In this document: piece by piece, positions 60,860 to 64,000 of the stretch | How the letters are laid out: every line of letters starts with the position of its first letter | Position numbering within the stretch: the stretch's first letter is position 1 | Source of the DNA: Aliivibrio sifiae | Lineage (GTDB): Bacteria; Pseudomonadota; Gammaproteobacteria; Enterobacterales; Vibrionaceae | Direction: 5' to 3' | Assembly: GCF_002954715.1 (NCBI RefSeq) | Contig: NZ_MSCP01000001.1 | Span: forward strand, 1,768,118-1,832,117 | Length of the DNA stretch: 64,000 bases | Notes under the pieces: model-generated | Seen by the model: only the letters and a program-made list of their open reading frames with translations | Told to the model about the DNA's origin: nothing | The model's database searches: none | Program-made: the position numbers and the translations under genes

Positions 60860-61807
60860 GTGCCTGACATGAAGCTATTTGCTGGTAATGCAACTCCTGA
60901 ACTAGCGCAACGTATCGCTGATCGACTATATATTTCACTTGGTGACGCTACTGTCGATCGTTTTTCTGACGGCGAAGTAGCTGTTCAAATTAACGAGAAT
61001 GTACGTGGCAGTGATGTTTTCATCATCCAGTCTACTTGTGCTCCTACTAATGACAATATTATGGAATTAGTAGTGATGATCGATGCACTTCGCCGTGCTT
61101 CTGCTGGCCGTATTACTGCGGTAATCCCTTACTTCGGTTATGCTCGTCAAGACCGTCGTGTACGTTCTGCTCGTGTACCAATCACTGCAAAAGTAATTGC
61201 CGATATGCTTTCAAACGTTGGTGTTGACCGCGTTTTAACTATCGATCTACACGCAGAACAAATTCAAGGTTTCTTTGATGTACCAGTAGATAACATTTTC
61301 GGTACTCCTGTACTGCTTGATGATATGCGTACTCGTGGCCTAGAAAACCCTGTTGTAGTTTCTCCTGACTTAGGTGGTGTTGTCCGTGCTCGTGCAACAG
61401 CTAAAGCGCTAGGTGATGTGGATATAGCTATCGTAGATAAGCGTCGTCCGCGTGCTAACGTTTCTGAAGTAATGAACCTTATCGGTGATGTTGACGGTCG
61501 CGATTGTGTTATCGTTGATGACATGATTGATACTGGTGGTACATTATGTAAAGCAGCTGAAGCACTTAAAGAACGTGGCGCTAAACGTGTATTTGCTTAC
61601 GCAACTCACGCTGTATTCTCTGGTTCTGCTGCACAAAACATCGCAAACTCAGTATTAGACCAAGTTGTTGTTACTGATTCGATTACTCTATCGAAAGAAA
61701 TGGCTGCAACAGGCAAAGTAACTGAACTTAGCCTTTCTCGCATGCTAGCTGAAGCGATCCGTCGAATCAGCAATGAAGAGTCTATCTCTGCAATGTTTGA
61801 CCACTAA
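60860..61807 (+). CDS. prs: Ribose-phosphate pyrophosphokinase
   Basis: Makes PRPP from ribose-5-phosphate and ATP for nucleotide, His, Trp and NAD synthesis. 315 residues, the E. coli length, from the GTG at 60860 ([17 protein letters not shown]), which has TGAGGT upstream. An in-frame ATG at 60809 inside ispE would add 17 residues not seen in the family. Landmarks are [16 protein letters not shown], the PRPP-synthase signature [12 protein letters not shown], and the ribose-phosphate loop [14 protein letters not shown]. It has its own terminator. Confidence 0.97.
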   Translation: MPDMKLFAGNATPELAQRIADRLYISLGDATVDRFSDGEVAVQINENVRGSDVFIIQSTCAPTNDNIMELVVMIDALRRASAGRITAVIPYFGYARQDRRVRSARVPITAKVIADMLSNVGVDRVLTIDLHAEQIQGFFDVPVDNIFGTPVLLDDMRTRGLENPVVVSPDLGGVVRARATAKALGDVDIAIVDKRRPRANVSEVMNLIGDVDGRDCVIVDDMIDTGGTLCKAAEALKERGAKRVFAYATHAVFSGSAAQNIANSVLDQVVVTDSITLSKEMAATGKVTELSLSRMLAEAIRRISNEESISAMFDH

Positions 61808-61826
61808 TCAAACAAAAAATCTATTC

Positions 61827-61854
61827 AAACGCCCTGCTTATGCGGGGCGTTTTT
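61827..61854 (+). terminator. Terminator of prs
   Basis: The 11-bp stem AAACGCCCTGC / GCGGGGCGTTT (one G-U) has a TTAT loop and a T-run. Confidence 0.9.
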
Positions 61855-61900
61855 GTATTTGGAATTCTTGTGTTAATATGGCGCGCCTTTTTAATGGGAC

Positions 61901-61967
61901 ATACTAATACCATTAATTGTCTTTAGTTCGATTACGCTCTAGATAAGTGTATTAATGATATTAGTAT
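61901..61967. repeat. Inverted repeat upstream of pth (17-bp arms, one mismatch)
   Basis: ATACTAATACCATTAAT (61901-61917) and ATTAATGATATTAGTAT (61951-61967) pair at 16 of 17 positions around a 33-nt loop. It ends 20 bp before the pth start and has no T-run. Confidence 0.85.
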
Positions 61968-61987
61968 CCAAATAGAGAGATAAGTCT

Positions 61988-62578
61988 TTGAGCAATCAAA
62001 TTAAACTTCTTGTTGGACTAGCAAACCCTGGTCTTGAATATAAAAGAACTCGCCATAACGCAGGCGCGTGGGTTGTTGAAGAACTCGCTCGTGTACATAA
62101 CGTATCACTGCGAGAAGAAACGAAATTCTTCGGATTAACTGGTCGAATTCAAACTAATGGCCAAGATCTTCGTTTATTGATCCCAACAACATTTATGAAT
62201 TTATCAGGTAAAGCTATTGCTGCTGTAGCTAAGTTTTATCAAATAAAGCCAGAAGAGATCTTAGTCGCTCATGATGAGCTAGATCTTCCTCCTGGTGTTG
62301 CCAAATTCAAAAAAGGTGGTGGACATGGTGGCCATAATGGCTTACGTGACACTATTAGCAAATTAGCCAATACGAAAGAGTTTTATCGACTTCGTATTGG
62401 TATTGGTCATCCCGGCCATAAAGACAAAGTTGCCGGTTTTGTTTTAGGAAAAGCGCCTACCAAAGAGCAAGAGTTAATCGATGCTGCTGTAGATGAGTCT
62501 ACTCGCTGTCTAGATATCTTGCTTAAAGACGGATTAAGTAAAGCACAAAATCGTTTACATACATTCAAAGCTGAATAA
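61988..62578 (+). CDS. pth: Peptidyl-tRNA hydrolase
   Basis: Releases tRNA from prematurely dropped peptidyl-tRNAs; essential. 196 residues. The catalytic residues are Asn13 (GLANPG), His23 (RHNAGAW) and Asp96 (HDELDLP), each three beyond E. coli numbering. Also FMNLSG and [12 protein letters not shown]. The start is a TTG at 61988 ([15 protein letters not shown]) after GAGAGATAAG; no ATG or GTG fits the family N-terminus. A large inverted repeat lies in the leader. ychF follows by 54 bp, as in E. coli. Confidence 0.95.
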   Translation: MSNQIKLLVGLANPGLEYKRTRHNAGAWVVEELARVHNVSLREETKFFGLTGRIQTNGQDLRLLIPTTFMNLSGKAIAAVAKFYQIKPEEILVAHDELDLPPGVAKFKKGGGHGGHNGLRDTISKLANTKEFYRLRIGIGHPGHKDKVAGFVLGKAPTKEQELIDAAVDESTRCLDILLKDGLSKAQNRLHTFKAE

Positions 62579-62632
62579 GTAATTAAATAAATTTCTATTT
62601 AGCTTGGTATAACTAAAGATAAGGTTTACATC

Positions 62633-63724
62633 ATGGGTTTTAAATGCGGAATCGTTGGTCTTCCAAACGTTGGTAAGTCAACACTGTTTAATGCACTAAC
62701 TAAAGCAGGAATCGAAGCGGCAAACTTCCCTTTCTGTACTATTGAACCAAACACGGGTGTGGTTCCGGTTCCTGATCTACGTTTAGACGCATTAGCTAAA
62801 ATCGTAAATCCAGAGCGTATTCTTCCAACTACAATGGAATTTGTGGATATTGCAGGCCTTGTAGCTGGCGCATCTAAAGGTGAAGGTCTAGGTAATAAGT
62901 TCCTTGCTAACATCCGTGAAACTGATGCTATTGGTCATGTTGTTCGTTGTTTTGAAAATGAAAACATTATTCATGTCGCTGGTAAAATCTCACCAATTGA
63001 AGATATCGAAATCATCAACCTTGAGCTTGCTCTTGCTGATTTAGATTCATGTGAACGTGCTATTTTCCGTCAAGCGAAGAAAGCAAAAGGTGGCGATAAA
63101 GACGCTAAGTTTGAAATTTCAGTACTTGAGAAACTACTTCCTGTATTTACAGAAGGTGGCATGGCTCGTACGGTTGAACTAGCAAAAGAAGAAATCGCAG
63201 CAGTTTCTTATCTTAATTTCCTAACACTAAAACCAACAATGTATATTGCTAACGTTAGTGAAGATGGTTTTGAGAACAACCCATTCTTAGATATGGTTCG
63301 TGAATACGCAGAAAAAGAAAACAACGTTGTTGTTCCTGTGTGTGCTTCTATCGAATCAGAACTTTCTGAACTTGACGATGAAGATCGTGAAGAGTTCCTT
63401 GCAGATATGGGAATCGAAGAACCAGGTCTAAACCGTGTGATCCGTTCTGGTTATGAACTACTTACTTTACAAACGTATTTTACTGCGGGCGTTAAAGAAG
63501 TTCGAGCTTGGACTATCCCTGTAGGTGCAACAGCACCACAAGCAGCTGGTAAGATCCATACTGACTTTGAAAAGGGCTTTATCCGTGCTGAAGTTGTTGG
63601 TTACGACAACTTTATCGAATTTAGTGGCGAGAGCGGAGCTAAAGAAGCAGGTAAATGGCGCCTTGAAGGAAAGGATTACATCGTTAAAGATGGTGATGTA
63701 GTGCATTTCCGCTTCAACGTATAA
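62633..63724 (+). CDS. ychF: Redox-responsive ATPase/GTPase YchF (OLA1 family)
   Basis: 363 residues, universally conserved Obg-type P-loop protein that hydrolyses ATP in preference to GTP and binds ribosomes. The P-loop GLPNVGKST is at residues 9-17. The switch [21 protein letters not shown] follows near residue 68 and marks the HAS-NTPase group. The NKxD motif of GTPases is replaced by NVSE (IANVSEDG). The C-terminal TGS domain ends [20 protein letters not shown] lies upstream of the ATG. Ends at a strong terminator. Confidence 0.97.
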   Translation: MGFKCGIVGLPNVGKSTLFNALTKAGIEAANFPFCTIEPNTGVVPVPDLRLDALAKIVNPERILPTTMEFVDIAGLVAGASKGEGLGNKFLANIRETDAIGHVVRCFENENIIHVAGKISPIEDIEIINLELALADLDSCERAIFRQAKKAKGGDKDAKFEISVLEKLLPVFTEGGMARTVELAKEEIAAVSYLNFLTLKPTMYIANVSEDGFENNPFLDMVREYAEKENNVVVPVCASIESELSELDDEDREEFLADMGIEEPGLNRVIRSGYELLTLQTYFTAGVKEVRAWTIPVGATAPQAAGKIHTDFEKGFIRAEVVGYDNFIEFSGESGAKEAGKWRLEGKDYIVKDGDVVHFRFNV

Positions 63725-63725
63725 T

Positions 63726-63757
63726 AAAAAAGGCCAGCATATTTGCTGGCCTTTTTA
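63726..63757 (+). terminator. Terminator of pth-ychF
   Basis: The 13-bp stem AAAAAGGCCAGCA / TGCTGGCCTTTTT has a TATT loop and a T-run. Confidence 0.93.
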
Positions 63758-63943
63758 TTACTTGTCTACATTTCAATCAGTTAAAACACATTCTTACCTA
63801 ATATCGACCTAACCACTACATCTTGTTTTCTACTCTTATTCTTATTCTTTTACCCCAATTCACTCTAATTTGCATATAAAAAGTACGCTTTGATTAAAAT
63901 CCGTTCGAACAAACAAAGAATTCATATTTTTTTCAAAAAAGTG

Positions 63944-63972
63944 TTGACGCATAGGGCTCAGAAAAGCATAAT
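63944..63972 (+). promoter_or_regulatory. Strong stable-RNA-type promoter at the right edge
   Basis: TTGACG (63944-63949), 17 bp, CATAAT (63967-63972), then the GC-rich discriminator GCGCTCCG. An A/T-rich stretch at 63911-63941 resembles an UP element. No gene is visible in the last 28 bases; a tRNA or rRNA operon beyond the window is likely. Confidence 0.7.
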
Positions 63973-64000
63973 GCGCTCCGTCCTCACCGCTAAGGCGAAA

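Overview
The window reads as a stretch of the main chromosome of an Aliivibrio, most like A. fischeri. The DNA is AT-rich. The gene content and order are those of the vibrio core: sdh/gltA, seqA-pgm, fur, nagE/nagA-nagC, comEA-ppiD-hupB-lon-clpX-clpP-tig, hemH-adk-htpG facing toxRS, and hemA-prfA-prmC-sirB2-sirB1-kdsA facing lolB-ispE-prs-pth-ychF. The species call is an inference from protein similarity recalled from memory, not from a search. I see no insertion sequence, prophage, integron, CRISPR array or defence island. Every coding gene looks intact except sdhA, which is cut by the left edge.

Layout. 1-3.9 kb: the TCA-cycle operon sdhCDA runs left, divergent from gltA. 4-7.1 kb: a NIF3 protein, pgm and seqA on the minus strand. 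7.2-10 kb: ybfF, a DUF2788 membrane protein, fldA, a lone DUF4442 gene and fur. 10-16.1 kb: glnS and the N-acetylglucosamine regulon, with nagE divergent from nagA-nagC across a regulatory region that carries a CRP site and several dyads. 16.2-22 kb: a CPA2 antiporter, asnB, rfaH and a peptide transporter. 22.1-35.2 kb: a long minus-strand block for protein quality control (ppiD, hupB, lon, clpX, clpP, tig), then hemH, adk and htpG. 35.4-36.8 kb: toxRS. 37-40.6 kb: yfcE, yfcH, an SDR gene, a candidate 21-residue membrane peptide and cnoX. 40.6-44.4 kb: a copper resistance locus (cueR, then copA, a candidate 24-residue membrane peptide and copG). 44.5-48.7 kb: tRNA-Pro(UGG), the 5'-nucleotidase lipoprotein nutA and an amino-acid-type chemoreceptor. 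49-53.8 kb: assimilatory nitrite reduction (nirB, nirD, an FNT channel) with the siroheme gene cobA. 53.8-63.8 kb: the hemA and lolB gene sets. The right edge stops just after a strong promoter of the stable-RNA type.

How it works together. Three sigma32-type promoters (lon, htpG, cnoX) tie the proteostasis genes to heat shock. A 19-bp-spacer promoter with a CueR dyad explains copper control of copA. CobA makes the precursor of the siroheme that NirB needs, and PrmC methylates the GGQ motif of PrfA encoded just before it. NagC and CRP would jointly control GlcNAc use.

I did not find a clearly new multi-gene system. The least explained items are two tiny membrane-peptide ORFs with strong ribosome-binding sites (39570-39635 and 43868-43942), a perfect 34-bp palindrome after copG (44408-44441), a 17-bp-arm inverted repeat before the TTG-started pth (61901-61967), and the dyads between seqA and ybfF and between nagE and nagA.
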